From Reticulitermes lucifugus (lineage: Eukaryota; Arthropoda; Insecta; Blattodea; Rhinotermitidae), in assembly GCA_026260175.1 (NCBI GenBank), contig JAKCWW010001237.1, positions 183 through 35,938 of the forward strand: DNA of 35,756 nucleotides, written 5' to 3'. Made by a program: the position numbers and the translations under genes. Shown here piece after piece: positions 1 through 11,457 of the stretch; the stretch's first letter is position 1; each line of letters opens with the position of its first letter. The notes under the pieces are model-generated. The model was given only the letters and a program-made list of their open reading frames with translations, searched no databases and had not been told where the DNA came from.

Positions 1-30
1 GGACGAGTTTGGCTCATTGGAACCCGAGCC

Positions 31-56
31 GAGCCGGACTCGCGAGCCAGACTCGT
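31..56. repeat. 13-bp direct tandem pair
   Basis: Two adjacent 13-bp units, gagccggactcgc and gagccagactcgt, agree at 11 of 13 positions. The upstream bases 5-15 (gagtttggctc) form a related palindrome. The segment is GC-rich against an AT-rich background. It is probably a fragment of a larger repeat that begins outside the window; no function is visible. Confidence 0.45.
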
Positions 57-136
57 ACGTGTATGGGCCCCTTTACCCTGCGCGGCTGCTGTACGGCAAT
101 CAGGGGACATTTCACTCACAATCTACACATGAACTA

Positions 137-245
137 CCAGACAGAAAGAAGGTGGGCAGACCAAGAAGGTGAAGAATGTAGAAGCCTGGAATGTCTTGCA
201 CCCTGTGCTGATGATGACGTAAAGTCTTTCCTGTGGAAGCCATAA
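137..245 (+). mobile_element. possible decayed LINE protein tail
   Basis: One frame reads PDRKKVGRPRR and then hits a stop at 170-172. The next frame carries on as an acidic, tryptophan-containing stretch ending near 242. A basic GRPRRR motif followed by a tryptophan is typical of the C-terminal tail of insect non-LTR retrotransposon polyproteins. The match is short and needs a frameshift. The open frame that covers it looks like a product of the repeat and not a host gene. Chance similarity is a real alternative. Confidence 0.22.
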
Positions 246-489
246 AGGTACTTGAAGAAGTGAAGGTATAGCTACGCTCATTCTAATCATAGTGAATTTA
301 TGTCATAATTTTATGCCACAAAACAACTCACATTTGTGGATATTTACCCTAGAATACACACTGTACCCGCTACATACGTGCCGTACAAAAATTCTATTAT
401 AAATAAGAGAGAAAATGTAAGCCGGAAACATTTGTAAGTTCTAAATACTTCGTCGCATTAATATCACTGAAGACAGTCACAATGGTTGC

Positions 490-544
490 AATGTTCTGCA
501 CAGCTCAGAATATGAGATTGCGAGTTTGAATCCTGCTGGGAGCA
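490..544 (+). mobile_element. tRNA-like SINE head remnant
   Basis: The stretch gcgagtttgaatcctgc (520-536) fits a pol III B box (consensus GGTTCGANTCC) and is followed by a ctgggagca end like a tRNA acceptor side. No good A box is visible upstream. It may be a decayed SINE head that lies just ahead of the intact SINE at 617. Confidence 0.3.
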
Positions 545-604
545 TTAATATATACCCGTGCTAGTGTGATTTTTGTGTCGGGCCATTAGTGTGGATTCCG
601 AGGT

Positions 605-616
605 AACAGATCAACT
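605..616. repeat. target-site duplication, left copy
   Basis: The 12 bases aacagatcaact recur as aacagatcaatt at 870-881 (11 of 12). They bracket the SINE at 617-869, as expected for LINE-mediated insertion. Confidence 0.75.
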
Positions 617-869
617 AGGTTGTGCCATGGCTAAGGCGGTTAGTAGCCGGCCTCCCACCGCGGAGGCTCGGGTTCGATCCTGGGTCAGTCCATGTGGGAT
701 TTTTGGTGGACAAATTGGCACTGGGACAGGTTTTTCCCCGAGTACTTCGGTTTACCCCTGTCAATTTCATTCCACCGGTGCTCCATTACTTGGTAAAAAT
801 GAAAAACTAATCATCTTCATCACAGGGTTGCACATAAGCCTTAAGGCTGCGGTGACATTCTTCATAAAA
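617..869 (+). mobile_element. SINE family A, full length
   Basis: This is a tRNA-derived SINE of about 253 bp. The head has an A-box-like tggctaaggcgg (628-639) and a perfect B box, ggttcgatcc, at about 671. The body contains the conserved blocks gggacaggtttttcccc, gagtacttcggttt and cattccaccggtgctcc. The 3' part reads cacagggttgcac and ccttaaggctgcggtg and ends in an A-rich tail (ataaaaa). The boundaries are set by the imperfect 12-bp duplications at 605-616 and 870-881. It is a pol III-type non-autonomous element that depends on LINE machinery. The short open frames over it (622-810 and 573-932) are artefacts. Related copies in this window lie at 4788, 11252, 31268 and 34010. Confidence 0.88.
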
Positions 870-881
870 AACAGATCAATT
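870..881. repeat. target-site duplication, right copy
   Basis: The sequence aacagatcaatt pairs with 605-616 with one mismatch. It follows the A-rich end of the SINE directly. Confidence 0.75.
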
Positions 882-2420
882 ATTTATTATATATTTGACA
901 TTCTTTATATTCTCGAAAAAATGGGAGCATAGGGCGAGTGTACGTAAGCTATTGTGTAGGTAATGTTTATTAAAGAGAGCTTTGACTCAGAACAGAATTA
1001 TACATTTTTTCCTTCAACCAAGAATTAATTAATTAATTAATTGCAAGGCGCAGAGTCCTAATTATGAAGCTTATAGTAGCTCAAGTGACCAGGAATCACC
1101 CTGTCTACTATGAAAAACAAAAATTCCTTATTGTTTTAAATATATTACTCTGTTCAAAACCTCTCCCCACTTTTCCCTATCCTGAGTCAAATGAATACAG
1201 TGCACACATGCATTGTTTTCTTAAGCTAAATTTTAATACTGTCCTACTATCCATGTCTAGATCTTACAAGTAGCCGCATACTTCAGAAAATTCAACGAAA
1301 CTCTGTATATTTTTTGTTGTGTATGTATATACATATAAATGTATACATATAAATACAACTAATCCCATCGTCCTTGTCTTTGACACTGTAATAATATTTG
1401 GTGAAAAATACAATTATAAGGCTCCTCATTATGCAACTTTCCAAGCCTTCTGTTTCTCGAGGATTACTATCTTTATAAACTCTGCAATGAGAAACTTATT
1501 TTCTCGTATTAGTTACTCTTTCTGGGTTCCAAATATTTTCAGGTCTTTATTCTCAAAACACCCTTAATCTCCCTTAATATAAGACACCAACTTGTATGCC
1601 AACAGAAAACGACAGGCGAAATTTGTTTTATATTGGCTTATTTTAACATTATATTTTTAGACAAGAAACTTAAATATAAAACAACCTCAAACACGTAGCA
1701 AGCATTCCTCCAATTTAATCTTCGCTTATTTTCTTCATAAATGAAATTTTGATTAATTACTCTAGCGGAAAAATATTTAAATTTTCCAAACGGAACTATT
1801 TAGGCTAGTTTTCAAAACCATCACCTAAAACGGCGGAAAGTAATAGATCATTGAACCAGAAATACCAATACTGATGAGGGAATAAGAGTAAATGGGCAGA
1901 AAGTATTAAAATGTGTGTCAAAATTGCAACTGTCGCATAACAACATACTAATAAGCTCACTAACTCTATCTGCTGTACTTGTCTACGCCACACGTGGGCT
2001 TCGCAGCAGTGAAAGTTGTAGAAATGCCACCGGTCAAACTTTCTCTATTGCTTGGACGTATTAGCAGCACTGACAAGCCTACACCGCGACCCCCGACAAG
2101 AAGACTACGGCAGACTATTAATTATATAATGTATCTAGATTTTCCTTTTGTCGGTTAATATACGGATAAATAATTCGTGTCAATTACTGAGCTTCGGAAA
2201 TTACATTCCAAAATCCAATTTTATTTCCAGTTTATTTAAAATCGTAACTTGTTAAATTAGAAGCAACATATCTGCTTAACCTTTTCTGTAGTTTTCCAAA
2301 ATCAAGTCCCTTTGATCAGCAAATATTTACATTTCTGCCATTTTTAAATTAAATTTTTTAAAATTTATTTTCTGCTGAGCATGTGTAACATAATCGCCAA
2401 TGTCGGATACACACTTGTGT
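882..2420. other. non-coding AT-rich stretch
   Basis: No gene is supported. It holds a pure (AATT)5 microsatellite at 1023-1042 and a loose TA/TG-rich patch at about 1316-1360. Short open frames on both strands (60-82 codons) show no recognisable motif, no splice context and AT-driven composition. Confidence 0.6.
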
Positions 2421-2665
2421 GCCATTCAATTTACCGACACTCACATGCTCTACAATTTATCTACACTCATGTGCATTACAATTTATCCACAATAATGTGT
2501 TCTTCAATTTACCCATACCAATGTGACATAACCTTAGCCACAGTCATGTACACTACAATTTATTCACACTCATGTGTTCTGAAACTTATTCACACTATAT
2601 GCCCTATAATTTGCACACATTAATATGCTATGAAATTCAATCACATTCACCTGCTCTACAATTTC
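2421..2665. repeat. degenerate 26-bp minisatellite
   Basis: About 9.4 tandem units of roughly 26 bp. The approximate consensus is ctacaatttatccacac followed by tcatgtgt. Units start at about 2421, 2447, 2473, 2499, 2525, 2550, 2576, 2602, 2627 and 2653. Adjacent units differ at several positions, so the array is old. The 80-codon open frame at 2381-2623 arises from the repeat and should not be read as a gene. Confidence 0.8.
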
Positions 2666-4787
2666 ACGTTTTCTTCTAGATCTTCAGGAATTTAATATTG
2701 CTTCAGAATTTAGCAAATTTCCAAGTAGAACTGCAGAATAATTTTCTTGAAATAAATCACAATCTGACCATATTCTAAACTCAGAATTTTGAACTGATTT
2801 AAATAACCGTACAAAATAAGTGAAGCAGGTTTCATAGATGGAATAGTGACTTTACTGAATAGACCATGCTTATTTTATGCAGGATGACACAAAGTATGAC
2901 TGCAATTTTTGGTGAGTTGTCCCTCAAACTATGGATAGCCTGGTAGAAAAGTCAGAATTTAATAATTGTAATAACCTAGGCAACTGGAAAAAGATAGTCG
3001 CCAGTCAAGAGCTATCACATCCCCGGAAGTTCTCCTATCCATTCTGGCGTATCTCTGATAGCATAATATTATATTTAAAAAGTGCAATGATCCGACAATA
3101 GCAAGGGCTTCATACCATCATTAAAATCTGTCAATTAATTCAAAATGTATTAGGAAGAAGAGGCATAGACAAGGAAAGTGCGGGTCAGCTTCGCAACCTA
3201 TAGGCTATAAACGTTGGAAGATTCTCGCAGTTTCCTCAATGCTCTTCAAGTTCAACTTTATCAAGAACTTTTCCGGAATAGTTAAATAGTAGACCGTGCA
3301 AATGGATCCAAACTTTTCAAAATTTATTAATATGCTACTGGACTCATACGTGAAGGAAATTATGTATGCAGGACACTCTGCAGGCATCAGGAAGAATGCC
3401 ATGCTGCTGGTAGCAGTGGCTGCAAGTTAAGACGACGTACACAGAGTTTGGGAACTGTTGCCACTCTTCTACAGGATCTCTTGCCCGATTCATATCAGAC
3501 AAATATATTCTCTGCGAATTTTAATTCAAGGGCTCTCTTCCGATAAATTGTACTGAAAAGTGAAAATGCTGCAACTTCACGCTTTGAAAGAACATTTATA
3601 AGTCTTTTATTATTGTAAATGTTGTGTCCTCAGAGTCGCATATTAGACATATCACGCTTACTCAGTCCCTACACATAGCCTGCTACAATTTTATTAATTT
3701 CGGGTATTCTCCGGCGCTTTCATATTTGTGTAGAGAAACTCCAAATTCTGTCTGTCCATCTGTCCGTCCGTTAGTACGCATATAACTCGAAAAAAATAAA
3801 ATGGGTTTAATGAAATATGATAACGTTTTTACAACGCGTCTTCAAACCAGTGCTATTTCATTTACTGCAGAAAATTTTACCGTCCACTTTTCATTGAGGC
3901 CTACACATTCTTTTGGGAGCATAAGTGCTCGCAGTATATGTCTGAGCATGGGCCGTTCCACTCGCACTTTGGACTCGTAAGAATGCTAGAGAGACAAAAT
4001 ATTACTTTACGACTGTCTGGCGGTCAGTATTAAATTGGACAACTTCGACTGCCATAAAGCACGCTGAATACCCGGCGGTCACCTTCAGCTTCACTTAAGG
4101 CCTTGGATATTGGTTTGGGCTGAAACCGTCGTTTTGGCTCGTCTCTGATGTAATTATTGGTGTTTGCCAGCCCCTAATCGGGTGTTATAATAATATATAG
4201 CTCGTCCACTATTTGATGGCACGGAGACGAGGAACCAATGTTAGTCGCTCAACTTGGACTCGTCGGCAGAAAGTACTACAGAAGTGTCCGTTAGTTGGGT
4301 ACAGTCGATTCGCAGTTCCGATTACGGTCGATTGTAAGGGAACGTCCTTCCATATTTCTTATTTTGCACAGATAATTTAAAGTATATAAGGCCTGAAGTT
4401 TTATCTTCCTAATATTTTTACGGGTCCAAAGCGTGAGAGGGACTGCCTGTGCGCAGAACAGAAATGCGAGCACCCATGCGTCTAAAAGAGTACGTAGGTC
4501 TCAATGTAAAGCGGTGGCTAAAATTTCCGAAATAACTGAATTTTAACTAGATCGAGCATTTATACTCGCAACGTTACAAGTCACCTGGAAGAGATAACTG
4601 AATTAGGTAGAGCACAGTTTCAAATTAAAACTTTCTAAAAAATCGTGGAATCACAAAACCTGGATTCTCTCCTAAATAACAATAAAAACTCATGAAACGA
4701 AACCATAAGATAAAAAAAACATTAAAAATGAAAAAAGTAGTTGAAATTTTGAAGGTAAAGATAGTGTAAATATAACGATAAATGTTT
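2666..4787. other. non-coding stretch
   Basis: No gene is supported. A tctg/tccg pyrimidine simple repeat lies at 3747-3771. From about 3,900 to 4,480 the sequence is less AT-rich than its surroundings, but neither strand has an extended frame or convincing splice sites. This patch could be an old unclassified repeat. An A-rich run of short homopolymers at about 4,700-4,740 precedes the SINE. Confidence 0.5.
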
Positions 4788-5026
4788 TCGATCCCGGGTC
4801 AGTCCTTGTGGGATTTGTGGTGGACAAAGTGGCTCTGGGACAGGTTTTTCCCCGAGTACTTCGGTTTTACCCTGTCAATTTCATTCCACCGGTGCTCCAT
4901 TACTTAGAAAGTGAAAAAACCTGATCATCTTTCTCTTCATCTTCGTCACAGGGTTGCACAATAAGCCTTAAGGCTGCGGTGCGTCCGTAGCTTCTGCTGC
5001 AGGACCCTTCTCCACAAAAAAAAAAA
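4788..5026 (+). mobile_element. SINE family A, 5'-truncated
   Basis: The copy begins inside the B box (ttcgatcccgggtcagtcc) and lacks the A-box half of the tRNA-like head. The body is almost identical to the copy at 617 (gggacaggtttttcccc, gagtacttcggtttt, cattccaccggtgctcc). The 3' region also matches (cacagggttgcac, ccttaaggctgcggtg) and then extends through cgtccgtagcttctgctgc to an uninterrupted poly(A) at 5015-5026. Low divergence and a clean poly(A) suggest a younger insertion than the copies at 11252 or 31268. No convincing target-site duplication was found. Confidence 0.87.
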
Positions 5027-7571
5027 CTGTTGGAAAGATATCAAAATTTTACAATTTCATGCAACTGCAAATGTAATGCCAATAAAAGTTTTGTCGAATA
5101 TGAGATAAAACTTTGGATTAAAATATCCTCACTGCCCCTATGATTACAATCAGCCCATTCAAAAACCAATGAATCGAGTACTTATTATCAACACAGATAG
5201 CAGTAACATCCCTACATAAGAAACACCTGGAACCGCAAAAACATTAGAAGATTATTTAAAAATTATCTACAACGTAACTTTCTCCAAGTTTAGTAAAAAT
5301 GGGAAAACGCCGAATTACGTCTCACTATATTTCCGATCACCTTACTACTGAGGGAAACACATATAAAAGGAAATTCCTGAACAATTTGAGTTATCGCATT
5401 ATTTTCACACAACATATGGGCAGATTCCTTGTGTTTCCTGCATTAATTTGATGTCCGTCATCACAAGCACGCGGCACCAATGCGGAATTTTCCATTAGCT
5501 CATATCTAACCTTTTATTAAACCGCACTCCCCAGTGGGGTGCCTGTTTCCCCTAAATATTTCTAACAACATTTAAAGGGATATTAGAAACACATTTTCTA
5601 GCGTCCCGAAAACCCCTATCTTGTCTGGTTTTTAGAAGAGAAAGCCGGAGGTTGTAAAGCGTTTTGAAAGCTCTCCTGGTGTAACAATTTCCAATATTTT
5701 TCCAAAGCTGTTCTGAAACACCTTTAAAGTAAGGGACAGTATTCAGAAACTTTCAATCCGTAAGTGAAAGGCTTTTTTCCATCTCTGATTCATTTACGAC
5801 TGAATCACTGAAACATGGAAAACTTTGTTAGGTGAAAATTCATGTTTGATATTCTTAATTTCGCTGTAGAAGTAATTTTGCTCCTGACAGACAATGCGTG
5901 TGTATTATCTGTATGGATCAGACTACGAACAACCCCTCCCTTTATAAGAGGTGGGTAATTAGAGCGAAAGTGAATGTATCTTCCTGTATGGGTCGGTTAC
6001 CTGTAGACATTACTGGCGAAAACATTCCCTTTCCCGGTAACCATTAAGACAAAAGTCGCCTAATATGCGGTGGTGTCCGTTTGTTGGTCACAGTGATGGT
6101 ACACCTAACAAAAAACAAGCATGTTTATTGTCGTGGTTATTAGTTCGTGAACATAATTTACTACGCAGGTAACCCTAGTTTTGTGAAACAACACAAATCG
6201 GCATCTAATACGCTTATGGTGCCTTTCCTATTATGGGGTACTGAAGGTTTCTTTTATTTAGAGAAATCAGAGAAGGCCCGAAACAAGAAAGTTTATGTAT
6301 TAAAATTAAAAAAATAACATTCTTGCTAATATATTCTATTAAGTGGTCATAATGAACAAGTTACATCATTAATTACACCTGCCACGCTAATGTTTTAACT
6401 TCTGAGTGACCAAGTTGTTCCATGTCAGATTTAAAGTGTTACCAAGCTGCATTCTAATCTTGGGATTACTCTCTTTTCTTTTTGCATGAATATTCCATGA
6501 AATCATTACCTACATACTTCTTTAAATGTTCAAAGGCTGCAACGTCTTTAACTTTTGACATTCACACTGCACGTTGACAGCATGTTTTTACTCCAACGTG
6601 CTTTCTGAATACGACCAAGGGTGGAGTGTTTTCTCTAATGCAGCTTACATATTTTCAATATGCTTTCTCTGAAACTGTGCCTGCTTCGTTGGGCTTGATA
6701 GGCTTATTCATTTATTGCAGGTGCTGATATATTGCTGTAAAGCATTCACGTAATATATAGCAAAATTGGCAATGACAATTATACTTTAATTTCATTTTAA
6801 GTCCAAAAATATTTCCAACCAAAGCTGTAGCACACAACGAAATCTAAAATTTGTGATACGCATTAAATTCTTATAACTTGAACCATTATGGGATACCTGA
6901 AAGATTTTTTCAATTTTATGTCAATTAGAAGTCATACTGTACAGAGTAACAAAAATTAAATTCGCCACCTTAATTAGTATAAACCATGATACGAAATTTA
7001 TCCAAGTACATCGAGTAGCCTGAGATCTGAGAAATTCAAACTCAGACCTCCACACCATGAGTTCCTTTACGCAGTTTGTGCCAAGATCACGTAGAGGGCG
7101 TTATGATGCCTTGAGCTCAGTTAATGACGTCATGAAAATGTACAGTTAACGGTGCTTTAGTTGACCCTATTTGAATTGCAATAGAGCGCATTAGTTGGAC
7201 AAACGAGCTGTTCTAACGGACGGGAAATAAAATTGTTGCGATTTGCTGATGCAGAAATCTAGTTTACCCCACACAGGCAAAATTGCAGCAACTTTACAAA
7301 TAATTAGTCAGCATTCCTCTCAAAGTGCAGTTTGGAATGTTCACACAAAAACGTGAAATGAGGCTTGTTGAGGACTGCAAGGATGCAAGAAGATAAAAAA
7401 AATGAAGTTCCAAAAAGTAACTAAATATTATTTCTTTTTAAGTACAAGTGGTTGCCCTTCTTTAATATTCGGAACACGCCAATACACAGAACCAATGCTT
7501 TATCAAAGTAGAGGTCCAATTATTGCACCGCGCTTCTCGCTTTAACTGCCTAATCTCTGATTCATATGCAG
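5027..7571. other. non-coding AT-rich stretch
   Basis: No gene, RNA gene or recognisable transposon was seen over these 2.5 kb. No open frame above 60 codons is present. It is probably intronic or intergenic. The only coding-like signal is at the right edge, where a pyrimidine-rich tract leads to an AG at 7570-7571. Confidence 0.6.
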
Positions 7572-7821
7572 AAGTACGTTGGATCATTCCCAGGACTGTA
7601 CGGAGATTCTTAAGGCGTTTATTATCGAGATTAGGGCCATGCGGTACGTGAAAGCGTTCAGTTTGCTAGATGGTACTGTACAAACTGCTGCCTTAATCTT
7701 GACGGTAGAGGATAAAGACAGCACTCTCCTGCAAGACGTTATTCCTGACGTACCAAAATACACCGCGTCACATCCTAATCCCAGAAGACCAAAATTCCGA
7801 AAATCAGAGATAGCTAGCTAG
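7572..7821 (+). CDS. possible terminal exon, unknown protein
   Basis: A pyrimidine-rich tract (from about 7530, ending tctgattcatatgcag) gives a plausible 3' splice site with AG at 7570-7571. After one leftover base the frame stays open for 82 codons to TAG at 7819-7821. The peptide starts STLDHSQDCTEILKAFI, contains an acidic segment (VEDKDSTLLQDVIPDV) and ends in a basic, proline-containing tail (RRPKFRKSEIAS). Composition is more protein-like than that of neighbouring open frames, and the segment is less AT-rich. I do not recognise the family. No upstream exon or nearby poly(A) signal was found. A chance open frame is quite possible. Confidence 0.18.
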
Positions 7822-9959
7822 GTACGGATATCCATCACAAAGTCCCGAAAATACGTCAAGAAAGGCAGAGAGGTAACTCAGCCATTGCACTGTTAGGCTA
7901 CGGGATGATCCACCGAGAAATCCGGGTTAGATTTTAGGCTAGAAGAAGATCATTTCCTTCGCCATCGGATTTAGGTTCGTTCTAAGCCTCATCCGGGCTC
8001 CTGCCCAACATATACTAGTGGCTCTTTAGTCGGAGGGATAAAGCAGGCAGACTTGATCGTGAGAAGTCACATAAACCTAGTACTAAAAACAAAAAAAATA
8101 GCTATACCTCCACTGGAAGGCAAGGTTCATAGCAGCTTGCAATGCCACTACTTTACCCTTAGAAACTGAAGGAACGTCAGACGTTCTTCCTCCATTCTAG
8201 CAGAGACAGTGATGTCATAATCATTAGAAGCTGAATCTACTCTTGATACATAGCCGTTAAATCGTTAATGTTCTACGAAACGACAGCAATGGTAACCACC
8301 TCCTCATCCTCCATCAATAGACACGCCCTATCCTAGGGATAAAGTGCCGATTTAACGCGGCCATGAACGCTTCTGAAGAATCTGTAGCAAGTTCTTTTAG
8401 AATAACCCACAATTCCATAGTGTGGTTCTTTTATAATATAAGACACACATTTACAAAGAGGCTATTACTAAAAGGTAGAATGAAAACAGAAACACTACAA
8501 ACGTAGGAAGTGTTAGAAAATATAGCGACCTGCAGCTGTATTCCCAAATCTGTTCCGGAGGACATTTCTTTATTCGAACACATTTATTTTCAAAATGTTT
8601 CCCCTTGCTTTCTTCTATCTAAAAACTTAAATACTAAAACACAGAGAACGATGAATCTACTCGTTGTTTTATGTATGAAAATTGGTCTCTCACTTTACGG
8701 GAACCCTATGTGTTGTGGTGCTGAGGACAAAATACTGAGAAGGGTAATGGGACAAGCAAGTACTTTAAAAAGCTAAAGTGAAACTTCATAATTTTTACCG
8801 TCACGACATATAATTAGCGTACTGAAATGAGGGAAAATAATGTGGACGGGATATGTGGCAGGCATGAAAGAAATGAGCAATGATTACTAAAGTCTGGTCA
8901 AAACCTGAAGAAAGCGGAAAACTTGAAAGAAAAATGAGTGGAAGAAGGAATAATTTGAAACGGATCTTAATAAAAGGACAGAAAAAAGATATTGACTGGA
9001 TTGATCCACGGTAACAAAACTTTGTGTTCAGTAAAGACTGGGCTGCCCAGCTGAGCAACCATTGACTTGTCATTATCTACTCCATGCCATGCAGTTAATT
9101 TATGAGATAAGGAAAGCATAAGTTAAAACTATTTTCAGCCAAATATATGATACATATTATGGTTAGGATAGGGCTGACTGCATGGGAAAGGTTTTGTGTT
9201 ATTGAAATTTGCTCATGGGAAATAAACATGGCTTGCCACTACCTTAAAGGATTAGGCAGCAGCTGAAGACCCTGCAGCAAGCATTCAAAGACAATAGGCG
9301 GCCTACTTTAGTGGACCGACCCGTGACTTGGAGTAATAGAGGATTTTTTTGTGGGGGTGGAAGAATCGCAGCAGGTAAATAAAGCTGTTCTGTGAGATGA
9401 CAGATCGGGCAAGTTGCCCACGGCTTTACAGGGGTAACACAACTCAGATTTGCCATCACTATTGCCACAGAACATCACTGAAATAAATGTATATTTTGTA
9501 ATGAAGAAGGGAGCCAACTGCACAGAGCTCAAAGCTGCCCGATCATTTTAAGTCACTGTCTTATATTTTTGCCCGGACATTTGTAGGGACACTGATCGCG
9601 AGGTCTAAGTAGTGCATGGCGTTGGACCCTTGGAATGAGGCAGGTTACTGTAGTGGTAACGCGCGTCAAATTTCGCACTAGACACCGATTATCATAGGAC
9701 ATTTAAGGTTTAATCTGTCACTTCAAACAAATTCCGGGCTATACGTCAATGACGCAACGATCCTTTCCTTCTAAATCCTTTCCTCTTCGTCATTTACCAA
9801 TGATAGCCGTAAACTACACCAAAAACGAAACAGAATCGATAAGACCCAGAGATCGCCTGTTGGAATTACGTATGTTCGGGGCACTGATATGTGCCTGCTC
9901 TTTCCTGAGTTGTGTTATCCTGTATATTTACAATCCTTGCACTTGAGTGGCATGTTAGA
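7822..9959. other. non-coding stretch
   Basis: No gene is supported. Overlapping open frames at about 8,510-8,776 and 8,801-9,532 have no recognisable motif and overlap each other on different frames. A tRNA-like A-box sequence (tagtggtaacgcg) at about 9,651-9,663 has no partner B box at the right distance. Confidence 0.55.
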
Positions 9960-10170
9960 ATGGGCAATGTCGTGTTTCGGATTCAAGACGTCCCGGCTTC
10001 AAATCCCGGCTCCAAGGCGGACTCCTGACAGGAATTTAATGGCTTTCCACAGCTTATACTAAAACTGCCAGGATAATAAAGCAAATTAAGCCATGACAAC
10101 TTCTGCCCAATTCCCTGTTACCCTATTACTTTACGTAATGGTCTCAGCAACCGACTGCGTTGTTGAAAAA
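9960..10170 (+). mobile_element. decayed tRNA-derived SINE
   Basis: A B-box-like ggcttcaaatcccgg lies at 10005-10019, preceded by about 45 bases of degenerate tRNA-like head. The body follows with ggaatttaatggctttcc, then aaaactgccagga, then aattaagccatgac and acttctgcccaattccc. This order of blocks is that of tRNA-derived SINEs found widely in insects, including the segment in which an aattaaggccatgacc-type block precedes a pyrimidine-rich stretch. The ends are approximate and no target-site duplication was found. It belongs to a different family from the copies at 617 and 12883. Confidence 0.5.
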
Positions 10171-10436
10171 TTACAAATAAATTAAACGACACTCAATGCG
10201 ATGAGCCGATTTCCTGTCCAAGGATTATTGGGAAATGTGTAAACGAATCTAAATTAATTCTGAACCCAAAGAGACCAGAGGACCAATCCATGGAAAAAGA
10301 GAAAGAATATTTATGGCTTTGACAGAGAAAAAAATTCCTTATTTTCAAGTTCCCTTAAAACTCCATATGTATTTGCTAGGTGGTTGTAGAACTTAGAATG
10401 AGCTACTAAACTGTGTAGCATGACGTTTAGATGAGT

Positions 10437-10450
10437 GGTTTCTACGTCAT
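10437..10450. repeat. target-site duplication, left copy
   Basis: The 14 bases ggtttctacgtcat occur here and again, identically, at 10669-10682. Extension outward gives 16 of 17 matches. They flank the minus-strand SINE that holds the assembly gap. Confidence 0.88.
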
Positions 10451-10668
10451 TTTTTTTAGTCGTCCTCTTCTACCTACTCCGGTTTTCCCGTTTCAGTGTC
10501 GAGGTTTGNNNNNNNNNNNNNNNNNNNNNNNNNNNNNNNNNNNNNNNNNNNNNNNNNNNNNNNNNACAAGAGACAAACATCCATGCCCCCGGTGGGATTC
10601 AAACCCACGATCCTAGCAAGCGAGCGGCTGAAGACACACTCCTTAGACCGCTCGGCCACTGGATCAGC
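10451..10668 (-). mobile_element. SINE family C, minus strand, contains assembly gap
   Basis: Read on the minus strand, the element starts gatccagtggccgagcggtc, a tRNA-Ser/Leu-like A-box region. It continues through ctaagg, an insert with gccgctcgcttgctagg and the B box gggtttgaatcccacc (10588-10603), to gggggcatggatg. It then enters the run of N. Past the gap it resumes at cctcgacactga and ends in a poly(A), seen here as t at 10450-10457. Perfect 14-bp duplications flank it. The head matches the plus-strand copy at 12883 closely (ggccg, cggt, taagg, gccgctcgcttg, gggggcatgga). It is not a functional tRNA gene: the acceptor stem is not preserved and the sequence continues as a SINE body. Confidence 0.87.
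10509..10565. other. assembly gap (57 N)
   Basis: An unbroken run of N inside the minus-strand SINE. Open frames drawn across it are meaningless. Confidence 0.99.
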
Positions 10669-10682
10669 GGTTTCTACGTCAT
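10669..10682. repeat. target-site duplication, right copy
   Basis: An exact copy of 10437-10450, adjoining the 5' head of the minus-strand SINE. Confidence 0.88.
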
Positions 10683-11251
10683 AACCCATGAAAATATGGG
10701 AATAGGGTAGTATAATACAAAACAAAAGAAATACGAATGAACTAAACAAAGGCCTTGTGTCCGTTGTTCATGCAATGTGCCGACATTTATCCTTTGTGGC
10801 TGGGAATACGTAGCCTTACGATATAAAGTCTCAGGATACCAGAAATATTAAGTAATTCGAATGCTGTACTGACGTAACCCGACTGTTTGGAAAATTATAC
10901 GTTCCCTTAATGCCTACTGCTCTGAATTTAAACTAAAAATAATTTGCCTTAAATGTATTTGTTTCGTAAATGAACAAACAAGTCACAGAAGAAAATCGGA
11001 AACATTTTATACAATGATCAGTTTTCTTTGTGAGGTATGTGAGTAGTCTGAAGTTACTTTTGATTCAATTAGACAGGCCAACTCATAGTTTTAAAATACT
11101 TTTTTTTTCGTTGCGTGCTTTTAAAGTTTTAACTAAATTATGAGATTTTAATAAATCTGATATGAACTCCTTACGGTTGAATAACCCTCACGTTCGTAAT
11201 TTTTAATCCCCTATCGTAATGAATCAACATGGCATTAGTACGAACTTCTCC
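10683..11251. other. non-coding AT-rich stretch
   Basis: Nothing recognisable was found apart from a t-rich run at about 11,100-11,108. Confidence 0.6.
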
Positions 11252-11457
11252 GTGCCATGTCTATGTCGGCTAGTCTCCAGGCTGTCACCGCGAATATTCG
11301 GATTCAATTCCAGGCCAGCCCAAACGAAATTTGTGATGTAGATAGTGTAATTTTGACATAATAGTCTCCGAGTACTTCGATTTTCCCCTGTCTGTATCAT
11401 TCCACCAGTGCTCCATACTCATACTTCATTTGTCTGCAATCGGCACAGATAAAGAGA
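11252..11457 (+). mobile_element. SINE family A, old divergent copy
   Basis: Starts gtgccatgtctatgtcggct and aligns with the head of the copy at 617. The B box is degraded (ggattcaattcc). The body keeps gagtacttcgattttcccc and cattccaccagtgctcc. After that point the 3' part differs from the copies at 617 and 4788: it reads ctcatacttcatttgtctgc then atcggcacagataaa, like the copy at 31268. This supports a subfamily with a different 3' tail. No duplication is visible. Confidence 0.75.

Noticed and set aside
9590-9720. tRNA-like A-box sequence tagtggtaacgcg
   Set aside because: No B box follows at a suitable distance.
10588-10673. Apparent tRNA-Ser/Leu gene on the minus strand
   Set aside because: The A and B boxes are good, but there is no matching acceptor stem. 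The sequence continues as a SINE body with poly(A) and target-site duplications.
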